Below, piece by piece: positions 1-5,447 of a stretch of DNA of 8,530 nucleotides. Position 1 is the stretch's first letter. The number at the start of each line of letters is the position of its first letter. The notes under the pieces were generated by a model that was not told the origin of the DNA, did not search any database, and saw only the letters and a program-made list of their open reading frames with translations. Both the position numbers and the translations under genes were made by a program. Origin of the DNA: an uncultured Oscillibacter sp. (GTDB lineage Bacteria; Bacillota_A; Clostridia; Oscillospirales; Oscillospiraceae); NCBI GenBank assembly GCA_902462475.1, contig CABQCB010000060.1:1-8530 (forward strand), in the 5' to 3' direction.

Positions 1-487
1 GGGCGCCGGGCAGCTTCTTCATTTCCTTCACGCCGCCCAGGTACTTCTCCAGCTTCTCGATCTCGCCCAGGTGCTTCATGACTTCCTTCTTGGGCAGCAT
101 GTCGAAGGTACCGTCAGCCTGCATGGTCTTGAGCTGGTTGAGACGGTCCACACGGGTACGCATGGTCTTGAAGTTGGTCATCATGCCGCCCAGCCAACGA
201 GCGTTGACATAGTACTGGCCGCAGCGGGTAGCCTCCTCGCGGATGGCCTCCTGAGCCTGCTTCTTGGTGCCCACGAACAGCAGGGTCTGGCCGTTCTCGC
301 TGAGCTGACGGACGAAGTTGTAGGCCTCCTCCAGCTTGCGGACGGTCTTCTGCAGGTCAACGATATAGATACCGTTGCGCTCGGTGTAGATATAGGGAGC
401 CATCTTGGGGTTCCAGCGACGGGTCTGGTGACCGAAGTGGACGCCCGCCTCCAGCAGGGCCTTCATGGATACGACGTTAGATGCCAT
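1..487 (-). CDS. rpsB: 30S ribosomal protein S2 (3' end outside window)
   Basis: Structural protein of the small ribosomal subunit that joins late in 30S assembly and helps dock S1-type proteins. The first 162 codons are visible. The protein begins [15 protein letters not shown] and carries the S2 signatures [14 protein letters not shown] (residues 16-29), [17 protein letters not shown] (32-48), [11 protein letters not shown] (about 69-79) and [12 protein letters not shown] (about 94-105). Family members are about 230-260 aa, so roughly 90 C-terminal residues lie beyond the left edge. The ATG at 485-487 is preceded by a strong CGGAGGAAC ribosome binding site. A SigA-type promoter lies at 603-631, giving a leader of about 110 nt. 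In most Firmicutes tsf follows; here it would lie outside the window. Codon use is strongly biased, as expected for a highly expressed gene. Identification is essentially certain. Confidence 0.97.
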   Translation of the reverse strand, partial: MASNVVSMKALLEAGVHFGHQTRRWNPKMAPYIYTERNGIYIVDLQKTVRKLEEAYNFVRQLSENGQTLLFVGTKKQAQEAIREEATRCGQYYVNARWLGGMMTNFKTMRTRVDRLNQLKTMQADGTFDMLPKKEVMKHLGEIEKLEKYLGGVKEMKKLPGA

Positions 488-602
488 AGTGTTTTGTTCC
501 TCCGAATCAGTTTAGTTTTTACCTCCGGCGGTTTCATCCCCCCTGCCAATCCCCGTGGGGGACACAGACAGAGAGTCGACGCACCGTGCGGAATGCTGAA
601 AT

Positions 603-631
603 ATAATACCATAGGCGGCCGGTGAATGCAA
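603..631 (-). promoter_or_regulatory. Vegetative (SigA-type) promoter of rpsB
   Basis: Read on the minus strand, -35 TTGCAT (626-631) and -10 TATTAT (603-608) are separated by exactly 17 bp, close to the SigA consensus. Transcription should start near 596. This leaves an rpsB leader of about 110 nt containing small GC-rich hairpins, such as TCCCC-CAC-GGGGA at 550-562. Confidence 0.75.
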
Positions 632-654
632 GTATTTTTTCCATAAAAATACGG

Positions 655-674
655 AAAATACCGGCTTCCCGGCA
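655..674 (-). terminator. Probable intrinsic terminator after the ymxH-like gene
   Basis: Just after the stop codon at 679-681, the minus strand reads TGCCGG-GAAG-CCGGTA (659-674) followed by TTTT. This is a 6-bp stem with one G-T wobble, a tetraloop and a short U tract. An AT-rich hairpin (637-658) follows. Together they separate the ymxH-like gene from the rpsB promoter. The stem is short, so termination may be partial. Confidence 0.45.
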
Positions 675-678
675 GGTT

Positions 679-963
679 TTACAGCAGCTTGCGCCGTTTG
701 CGCTCCATGGCGGGGTCACGCCGCTGGAACTGCTTATCCACCAGGATGATATCGTCCCCCACCCGCTGGATACACTCCCACGGAATATAGAACTCCTCTC
801 CCCTGCCGAAGAGGCCGAAAAAGCGGCATGGGCCGTACACCACGATGGCCACCACCTGCCCCTCGGGAAGCTTCACGTCCACGTCGTCGACAAACCCAAG
901 CCGGCAGCCATCGCAGACATTGATGACCTCCTTGCGCCGGAGATCCCGGATCCTGCATTGCAT
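679..963 (-). CDS. YlmC/YmxH-family sporulation protein (PRC-barrel)
   Basis: A 94-aa protein with the PRC-barrel pattern of the YlmC/YmxH family: an N-terminal strand pair (MQCRIRDLRRKEVINV, residues 1-16), a turn CDGCRLGFVDDVDV (17-30), then the FFGLFGRGEEFYIPWECI core (48-65) and GDDIILVD (69-76). Members in spore formers are annotated as sporulation proteins, but their molecular role is not established. Residues 77-94 form a strongly basic tail (QRRDPAMERKRRKLL) beyond the usual end of the fold. It could bind nucleic acid or acidic lipids, which is inference. The ATG at 961-963 was chosen over upstream in-frame starts because AAGGAGG sits 7 nt before it and the family begins here. It lies head-to-head with sigG across 139 bp. 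In Bacillus a YlmC homologue also lies near sigG. Confidence 0.85.
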   Translation of the reverse strand: MQCRIRDLRRKEVINVCDGCRLGFVDDVDVKLPEGQVVAIVVYGPCRFFGLFGRGEEFYIPWECIQRVGDDIILVDKQFQRRDPAMERKRRKLL

Positions 964-1037
964 GGTGCTCCCTCCTTCCGCTCTATGCATATGCGCGCCG
1001 GCGGACGTCCCATGCCCACAATGCGACAAAAGCTCCC

Positions 1038-1043
1038 AGTATA
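1038..1043 (-). promoter_or_regulatory. Possible -10 element for the ymxH-like gene
   Basis: The minus strand has TATACT at 1038-1043, one base off the SigA -10 consensus, about 75 nt upstream of the ymxH-like start. No convincing -35 lies 16-18 bp upstream: the best candidates are GTATTG at 17 bp or TTGCCC at 14 bp. It occupies the same bases as the -35 of the SigF-type promoter on the other strand. Weak call. Confidence 0.25.
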
Positions 1044-1068
1044 GGAAAAAGCGGCATGGGCAATACTG
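1039..1068 (+). promoter_or_regulatory. SigF-type (forespore) promoter of sigG
   Basis: GTATA (1039-1043), a 15-bp spacer, then GGCAATACTG (1059-1068). This fits the SigF pattern GYATA - 15 - GGNNANANTR at every defined position. Transcription would begin near 1075, about 28 nt before the sigG start codon and upstream of its AGGAG site (1090-1094). In Bacillus subtilis sigG is transcribed by SigF in the forespore, so pattern and position agree with known biology. I recalled the consensus rather than computing it. Confidence 0.75.
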
Positions 1069-1102
1069 AGCGCAGATTGTTGATGAGGCAGGAGACGGAT
1101 GC

Positions 1103-1873
1103 ATGCAGGGAAAAGTGGAGATCGCCGGCGTCAATACCGCCAGGCTGAAGGTGCTGAAAAACGACGAGACCATGGAGCTTCTGCGAAAGACGAAAAGCGG
1201 AGACCAGGAGGCCCGCCGCCAGCTGATCGAGGGAAATCTCCGGCTGGTGCTCTCTGTCATCCAGCGGTTTGCCAGCCGGGGCGAGAATGCGGACGATCTT
1301 TTTCAGGTGGGCTGTGTGGGACTCATCAAGGCCATCGATAATTTCGACGTGGACAAGCCTGTGCGCTTTTCCACCTACGGTGTGCCCATGATCATCGGCG
1401 AGATCCGCCGGTATCTCCGGGACAACAGTGCCATCCGGGTCTCCCGCTCCATGCGGGACACGGCCTATCGGGTGCTGCAGGTGCGGGACCGCTTTATCGC
1501 GGAGAATCAGCGGGAGCCTACGGTGGAGCAGATCGCAAAAGAGCTGGATATCCCGCGGGAAGAGGTGGTGTTCGCCATGGATGCCATTGTGGATCCGGTA
1601 TCCCTCTACGAGCCGGTCTACGACCATGGCGGGGATGCCATCTGTGTGATGGACCAGCTGCGGGATACCCGGGACACGGACGAGGACTGGACGGACCGCA
1701 TTGCGCTGAAAGAGGCCATGAAACGGCTGGACCCCCGGGAGCGGCGCATCCTCTCCCTCCGGTTTTACGAGGGAAAGACCCAGATGGAGGTATCTGCCGA
1801 AGTGGGTATTTCCCAGGCGCAGGTCAGCCGGCTGGAAAAAGGTGCCATCAACACCATTAAGAAAAATCTGTGA
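1103..1873 (+). CDS. sigG: RNA polymerase sporulation sigma factor SigG
   Basis: A 256-aa sigma-70 family factor that directs late forespore transcription after engulfment, for example of small acid-soluble spore proteins and germination genes. The N-terminus KVEIAGVNTARLKVL (residues 4-18) is the characteristic SigG leader. Region 2.1/2.2 spans NLRLVLSVIQRF (45-56) and DDLFQVGCVGLIKAIDNFD (64-82). Region 2.4 is YGVPMIIGEIRRYLRD (92-107). Region 3 includes IRVSRSMRD (111-119). The region 4.2 helix-turn-helix is GKTQMEVSAEVGISQAQVSR (224-243). Length matches the family (about 258 aa). The ATG at 1103 follows AGGAG with 8-nt spacing. A SigF-type promoter lies directly upstream. No sigE or spoIIGA precedes it, unlike the Bacillus spoIIG locus. 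No terminator is visible after the gene, so transcripts may continue into the thioesterase gene. Confidence 0.96.
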   Translation: MQGKVEIAGVNTARLKVLKNDETMELLRKTKSGDQEARRQLIEGNLRLVLSVIQRFASRGENADDLFQVGCVGLIKAIDNFDVDKPVRFSTYGVPMIIGEIRRYLRDNSAIRVSRSMRDTAYRVLQVRDRFIAENQREPTVEQIAKELDIPREEVVFAMDAIVDPVSLYEPVYDHGGDAICVMDQLRDTRDTDEDWTDRIALKEAMKRLDPRERRILSLRFYEGKTQMEVSAEVGISQAQVSRLEKGAINTIKKNL

Positions 1874-1882
1874 GTCTTGTCA

Positions 1883-1911
1883 TTGACGGGCGGGCCGGTT
1901 TCGGATAAACT
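1883..1911 (+). promoter_or_regulatory. SigA-type promoter of the thioesterase gene
   Basis: TTGACG (1883-1888) and TAAACT (1906-1911) are separated by 17 bp, just downstream of the sigG stop. A start near 1918 leaves a leader of about 29 nt with GAGAGGA (1931-1937) before the ATG at 1947. It would allow vegetative expression independent of forespore-specific sigG. Confidence 0.55.
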
Positions 1912-1946
1912 ACTTTTGAAATTCCAAAAAGAGAGGACCTGGCCCA

Positions 1947-2357
1947 ATGGATTTTGAAAAGCTGAAGGAATTCCGGAATACCCACAACCCGTTTTGCCAT
2001 CGCCTTGGCATCTGGGTGGATGAGATCAAATTGGGGTATGCCAGGATCACAAAATTGGTGACGGAAGAGGACCTGAACCCGGCAGGGCTTGCCCACGGAG
2101 GGCTGTATTTCTCCATGGCAGACACCGCTGCCGGTGCGGCATCCGCTTCCCACGGCTATTATGCCGTGACGGTGAATGCAAACTACAATTATCTCAGAAG
2201 CGGCAAACCGGGAGACACGCTGACTGCAGAGGCCAGCGAGACCAAGATGGGCCGCACGTTCGGCGTATACGATGTGCGTGTGACGAATCAGGACGGGATG
2301 CTTCTGGGAACGGGGACGTTCACCTATTACCTGCTGGACCGGAAGATCGAGCTGTAA
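1947..2357 (+). CDS. PaaI-family hotdog-fold thioesterase
   Basis: A 136-aa single-domain hotdog protein, expected to hydrolyse an acyl-CoA thioester in the cytoplasm; the substrate cannot be told. The PaaI/4HBT motif is clear: N44-P-A-G-L-A-H50-G-G-L-Y-F-S-M-A-D59. Asn44, His50-Gly-Gly and Asp59 are the usual active-site and oxyanion positions. The strands VNANYNYLRSGKPGDTLTAEA (about 76-96) and GRTFGVYDVRVTNQDG (102-117) complete the fold. Length is typical (120-145 aa). GAGAGGA lies 9 nt before the ATG. The gene sits 73 nt after sigG with its own likely promoter, and ends at a bidirectional terminator shared with the convergent SDR gene. Nothing ties its function to sporulation except position. 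Confidence 0.88.
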   Translation: MDFEKLKEFRNTHNPFCHRLGIWVDEIKLGYARITKLVTEEDLNPAGLAHGGLYFSMADTAAGAASASHGYYAVTVNANYNYLRSGKPGDTLTAEASETKMGRTFGVYDVRVTNQDGMLLGTGTFTYYLLDRKIEL

Positions 2358-2389
2358 AAAAAGACGCGGCTGCAAGCCGCGTCTTTTTT
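2356..2389. terminator. Bidirectional intrinsic terminator
   Basis: A perfect 9-bp GC-rich stem GACGCGGCT (2363-2371) and AGCCGCGTC (2375-2383) with loop GCA, flanked by seven A (2356-2362) and six T (2384-2389). The A and T runs let it work on both strands, ending the thioesterase gene (plus) and the SDR gene (minus, stop at 2398). The thioesterase stop codon TAA overlaps the A run. Confidence 0.93.
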
Positions 2390-2397
2390 GCTGCTTA

Positions 2398-3186
2398 TCA
2401 AACGCCCATGGTGCTGGTTTCCGGCAGCGTGGAGCCGCCGTCGATGACGAACTGGGCGCCGGTAAGATAGCTGGCCTCGTCGCTGGCCAGGAATGCCGCC
2501 AGCTCACCGACCTCCTTGGGATCGGCCAGGCGTCTAAGAGGAATGGCAGAGGCGATGCCGTCCACCACGCTCTGGGGGTTATCCGGGCAGGACTGGACCG
2601 CCATGCCCTGTACCATGGGCGTGAGCACATAGCCCGGGCAGATGGCGTTAACGTTGACATAGGGGGCGAACTCCCGGGCCAGAGCCTTCGTGAGACCCAC
2701 CAAAGCCGCTTTGCTCATGGCGTAGGCTGCCTCGCCGGGGTCGGCCACCATGTCGCCGGTGACGGAGGACATGATGACGATCTTGCCCCACTTGCGCTCC
2801 ACCATGGCGGGCAGGACGGCCTTGCAGGTGTTCCACGCGCCCTTGACGTTGATGTCCAGATGGGCGTCACGGTCAGCGTCGCTCTGGGTCAGGAAGTCGC
2901 CCAGGCGGCAGATGCCGGCGTTGGAGACCAGAATATCGATGGCGCCGAAGGCTTTCACGCCTGCTTCATATCCGGCGCGGACGCTGTCCATATCTGCCAC
3001 GTCCATCCGCACGGCCATGGCCTGGGCGCCCTCGGCACGCAGCTGGGCGGCCAGATCCTCCACGGCCTGACCCCGGGCGGCCAGCACCACATTGGCGCCG
3101 TGCTTGACGAACGTGCGGGCGATGCCCTCACCGATGCCCTTGGAAGCGCCGGTGATCAGCGCGGTTTTTCCTGAAAGCTTTCCCAT
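2398..3186 (-). CDS. ucpA: UcpA-like short-chain dehydrogenase/reductase
   Basis: A 262-aa classical SDR, an NAD(P)H-dependent oxidoreductase with a Rossmann fold. The cofactor loop is TGASKGIG (12-19), followed by NAG (89-91), catalytic Ser141 in MSSVTGD, and Tyr155/Lys159 in YAMSK. The sequence resembles Escherichia coli UcpA closely through MGKLSGKTALITG, GDMVADPGEAAYAMSKA, NAICPGYVLTPM and the C-terminus IDGGSTLPET. The end of beta-strand 2 reads LAARGQ with Arg38 and no acidic residue, which suggests NADPH preference; E. coli UcpA has Asp there as I recall it. The true substrate is unknown; in E. coli UcpA has been linked to furan tolerance. AAAGGAG (3198-3204) precedes the ATG at 3184-3186. 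It follows glnS on the same strand, separated by a strong hairpin, and no clear promoter of its own is visible. Confidence 0.88.
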   Translation of the reverse strand: MGKLSGKTALITGASKGIGEGIARTFVKHGANVVLAARGQAVEDLAAQLRAEGAQAMAVRMDVADMDSVRAGYEAGVKAFGAIDILVSNAGICRLGDFLTQSDADRDAHLDINVKGAWNTCKAVLPAMVERKWGKIVIMSSVTGDMVADPGEAAYAMSKAALVGLTKALAREFAPYVNVNAICPGYVLTPMVQGMAVQSCPDNPQSVVDGIASAIPLRRLADPKEVGELAAFLASDEASYLTGAQFVIDGGSTLPETSTMGV

Positions 3187-3219
3187 AGGTTAAACTGCTC
3201 CTTTCCAAAATTGCACGAC

Positions 3220-3253
3220 AGCCGGCGCGATAGCATATCCTATCGCGCCGGCT
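3220..3253. terminator. Perfect 14-bp GC-rich hairpin between glnS and ucpA
   Basis: AGCCGGCGCGATAG (3220-3233) and CTATCGCGCCGGCT (3240-3253) form a perfect 14-bp stem with a 6-nt loop, 8 nt after the glnS stop. On the minus strand the stem is followed by GTCGTGCAATTTT, so the U tract is late and weak. It may be an inefficient terminator or attenuator, or may stabilise the 3' end of the glnS transcript. The ucpA ribosome binding site lies about 14 nt beyond it. Confidence 0.55.
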
Positions 3254-3261
3254 GAACGGCA

Positions 3262-4959
3262 TTACTTTTTAAAGCTGTCCTTCAAGCTCACGCTCCGGTT
3301 GAACACCAGATGGTCCGGGCCGGCATCCTTGCTGTCGGCACAGAAATAGCCCTGCCGCATGAACTGGAAGTGGTCGCTGGGCTTTGCGCTGCCCAGGGAG
3401 GCCTCCACCTTGCAGCCGGTGAGGATCTCCAGGGAGTCGGGGTTCAGGCACTCCAGGAAGTCCTTGTCGGCGGCGTCGGGATCGGCGTCGGTGAAGAGGT
3501 TGTCGTAGAGGCGCACCTCGGCGTCCAGGGCGGTGGCGGCGTCCACCCAGTGGATGGTGGCACCCTTCACCTTCCGGCCGTCGGCAGGATCGCCGCCGCG
3601 GCTGTCGGGATCATACTCCGCCTTGATTTCCGTCACATTGCCCTCCGCGTCGGTCTCATAGCCCACGCAGCGGATGAGATAGGCACCCTTGAGGCGGCAC
3701 TCGGGGCCGCCGGGGAACAGGCGCTTGTACTTGGGAACGGGCTCGGGCAGGAAGTCCTCCGCCTCGATCCACAGGTTCCGGGAGAAAGAGACCTCCCGGG
3801 TGCCGGCGCTTTCGTCCAGGGGATTGTTCTCCACGGTGACGGTCTCGTGCTTGTCCTCGGGATAGTTGACGATGGTCAGCTTCACCGGGCGTAGCACCGC
3901 CATGACCCGCTGGGCGGTCTCGTTGAGGTCCTCCCGCAGGCAGTGCTCCAAAAAGCCGTACTCCACCACGTTGGCGGACTTGGCCACGCCGATGCGCTCG
4001 CAGAAGTTGCGGATGGAGCGGGGCGTGTAGCCGCGGCGGCGCAGACCGCACAGTGTAGGCATCCGGGGATCGTCCCAACCAGAGACGCGACCATCCTCCA
4101 CCAAACGGCGCAGCTTGCGCTTGCTCATGACCGTGTGGTCGATGCCCAGGCGGGCAAACTCGATCTGCCGGGGCTTGGAGGGCAGATCGCAGTGCTCGAT
4201 GACCCAGTTGTACAGGGGCCGGTGGGCCTCAAACTCCAAAGAGCACAGGCTGTGGGTGATGCCCTCCAGCGCGTCCTGGATGGGATGGGCAAAATCGTAC
4301 ATGGGGTAGATGCACCACTTGTCCCCCTGACGGTGATGGTGCATGTGGTTGATTCGGTAGAGCACCGGGTCGCGCATATTGAAGTTGCCGCTGGCCAGAT
4401 CGATCTTGGCCCGCAGCGTCATGGCGCCGTTGGGGAACTCCCCTGCCCGCATGCGGGCGAACAGATCCAGGCTCTCCTCGATGGGGCGGTCCCGGTAGGG
4501 ACTCTTGGCGGGCACGCCGATGGAGCCGCGGTATTCCTTGAACTCCTCGGGGCTGAGCTGGCACACATAGGCCAGGCCCTTTTTGATGAGGCCCACCGCC
4601 TGACGGTAATCCTCCTCAAAATAGTCGGAGCCATAGAAAAAGCGATCGCCCCAGTCAAAGCCCAGCCAGTGGATGTCCTCCTTGATGGCCTCCACAAATT
4701 CCTCGTCCTCTTTGGTGGGGTTCGTGTCGTCCATCCGCAGGTTGCACAGTCCGCCGTACTTTTCGGCAGTGCCGAAGTCGATGGTCAGCGCCTTGCAGTG
4801 CCCGATGTGCAGGTATCCGTTGGGCTCCGGGGGAAAACGGGTGTGGACGGTCATACCCTCGTACTGACCGCCGGGGCCGATGTCCTCCTCGATGAAGGCA
4901 TGGATGAAGTTCCGGCTCTCCGGCGCCTCATCCTGCATGGTTTTCTTTTCTTCTGCCAT
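3262..4959 (-). CDS. glnS: Glutamine--tRNA ligase (GlnRS)
   Basis: A 565-aa class I aminoacyl-tRNA synthetase that charges tRNA-Gln directly with glutamine in the cytoplasm. The catalytic core shows RFPPEPNGYLHIGH (41-54, containing HIGH at 51-54), MDDTNP (76-81), a GlnRS-type region around DFAHPIQDALEGITHSLCSLEF (222-243), and the KMSKS equivalent VMSKRKL (277-283). Two beta-barrel anticodon-binding domains follow to the C-terminus (GYFCAD...LVFNRSVSLKDSFKK). Length matches bacterial GlnRS (about 550-570 aa). The ATG at 4957-4959 has GGAAGGA upstream; Met8 is a less likely alternative. Many Firmicutes lack GlnRS and use GatCAB transamidation, so its presence points to one of the clostridial lineages that have it. 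It has its own consensus promoter and a short leader with no T-box. Confidence 0.97.
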   Translation of the reverse strand: MAEEKKTMQDEAPESRNFIHAFIEEDIGPGGQYEGMTVHTRFPPEPNGYLHIGHCKALTIDFGTAEKYGGLCNLRMDDTNPTKEDEEFVEAIKEDIHWLGFDWGDRFFYGSDYFEEDYRQAVGLIKKGLAYVCQLSPEEFKEYRGSIGVPAKSPYRDRPIEESLDLFARMRAGEFPNGAMTLRAKIDLASGNFNMRDPVLYRINHMHHHRQGDKWCIYPMYDFAHPIQDALEGITHSLCSLEFEAHRPLYNWVIEHCDLPSKPRQIEFARLGIDHTVMSKRKLRRLVEDGRVSGWDDPRMPTLCGLRRRGYTPRSIRNFCERIGVAKSANVVEYGFLEHCLREDLNETAQRVMAVLRPVKLTIVNYPEDKHETVTVENNPLDESAGTREVSFSRNLWIEAEDFLPEPVPKYKRLFPGGPECRLKGAYLIRCVGYETDAEGNVTEIKAEYDPDSRGGDPADGRKVKGATIHWVDAATALDAEVRLYDNLFTDADPDAADKDFLECLNPDSLEILTGCKVEASLGSAKPSDHFQFMRQGYFCADSKDAGPDHLVFNRSVSLKDSFKK

Positions 4960-5003
4960 GGGCGTCAGTCCTTCCTAAATGCATGTTTTCAAGTCAAATC
5001 CGT

Positions 5004-5032
5004 ATTATACAGAATTCTTCCAGAAAAAGCAA
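5004..5032 (-). promoter_or_regulatory. SigA-type promoter of glnS
   Basis: On the minus strand, TTGCTT (5027-5032) and a perfect TATAAT (5004-5009) are separated by 17 bp. Transcription should begin near 4997, giving a leader of about 38 nt. That is far too short for a T-box, so expression is probably constitutive. Confidence 0.85.
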
Positions 5033-5049
5033 GGAGGAACCGTGCTTTT
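5025..5049 (-). terminator. Weak terminator-like hairpin after the DUF6514-like gene
   Basis: On the minus strand AAAAGCA (5043-5049) pairs with TGCTTTT (5025-5031), with two further G-C pairs inside after a mismatch, and the 3' arm ends in T5. It lies about 45 nt after the small gene's stop and overlaps the glnS -35 box. The stem is AT-rich, so it is a weak candidate. Confidence 0.3.
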
Positions 5050-5093
5050 CCGTCGACCCGGGATGTTCCTGTACGGCAGCCCCTCCGCGCCCC

Positions 5094-5312
5094 CTATTCC
5101 AGCAGCCAATCGTCCACCACATCCCGGACCGTGACGGCGGTAACGCTGCCGGCGATCAGACGGCGCATGAGCGCCTCCGCCCGGCTGCGGGAGACCGTCA
5201 GATCCAAAACGGCCTCCCCTTCTCCGCCTGTCTCCACGGCGATCCCATAGGACGTTTGCCCGGCGGTGCTCCCAAGCAGCAGATAATACCGCACCGCAAG
5301 CGCTCCGCACAT
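5094..5312 (-). CDS. Small DUF6514-like protein of unknown function
   Basis: A predicted 72-aa protein, MCGALAVRYYLLL... to ...VVDDWLLE. Its shape is a short beta pattern (VRYYLLLGS, then TSYGIAVETG), followed by a helix SRSRAEALMRRLIAG and a C-terminal VTAVTVRDVVDDWLLE. This layout resembles the clostridial DUF6514 family as I remember it, which has no known function; the assignment is tentative. No signal peptide or membrane segment is evident. The ATG at 5310-5312 was chosen because GGAGG lies 8 nt upstream. Longer in-frame starts exist at 5333 (weaker site, 13-nt spacing) and 5399 (no site). Two Spo0A boxes lie about 105-120 bp upstream. It follows the RNase M5-like gene on the same strand with no clear terminator between them, so it could also be read from that operon. 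Confidence 0.6.
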   Translation of the reverse strand: MCGALAVRYYLLLGSTAGQTSYGIAVETGGEGEAVLDLTVSRSRAEALMRRLIAGSVTAVTVRDVVDDWLLE

Positions 5313-5415
5313 CCGCATTCCCTCCAACTGCATCTGCACAAAACCACTCCCTTTTGTTTTCCTGCCACACACAAACAGGCACCATTTGCAGACTAGCATG
5401 TCCGAAAACGAAAGC

Positions 5416-5433
5416 TTGTCGAAATTTGTCGAA
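5416..5433 (+). promoter_or_regulatory. Tandem Spo0A boxes (two perfect TGTCGAA, 10-bp period)
   Basis: TTGTCGAA occurs at 5416-5423 and again at 5426-5433, each containing the full 0A-box consensus TGTCGAA, exactly one helical turn apart. Spo0A dimers bind tandem 0A boxes with this spacing at sporulation promoters. The site lies in the gap between the Toprim gene stop (5448) and the small DUF6514-like gene. No plus-strand gene is nearby, so the likely target is the minus-strand small gene. A poor extended -10 (TGC-TAGTCT, minus strand, 5386-5394) lies downstream of the boxes, but no good -35 accompanies it. Confidence 0.6.
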
Positions 5434-5447
5434 TGGAGTGAAATTTT

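Noticed and set aside
100..106. Single TGTCGAA (0A-box core) inside rpsB
   Set aside because: One isolated 7-mer is expected by chance in a window this size, and it lies inside coding sequence.
463..537. 24-codon upstream reading frame in the rpsB leader overlapping the rpsB start
   Set aside because: The G run directly abuts its ATG with no spacing for a functional ribosome binding site, and the peptide shows no regulatory codon pattern.
984..991. Palindrome TATGCATA upstream of the ymxH-like ribosome binding site
   Set aside because: Only 8 bp long with no second copy or known operator match; it does not fit a SigE, SigG or SigK -10 with a correctly spaced -35.
622..1044. Plus-strand open frame opposite the ymxH-like gene
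   Set aside because: Antisense shadow of a recognisable family member. It has no ribosome binding site and runs through the sigG promoter region.
964..1260. Upstream N-terminal extension of the ymxH-like gene
   Set aside because: The frame stays open upstream to 1260, but that part would overlap sigG, has no family similarity, and a strong ribosome binding site marks the start at 963.
3943..5250. Long plus-strand open frame (435 codons) opposite glnS
   Set aside because: It lies antisense to an unambiguous GlnRS gene, shows no family motif, and reflects high GC and biased codons in the true gene.
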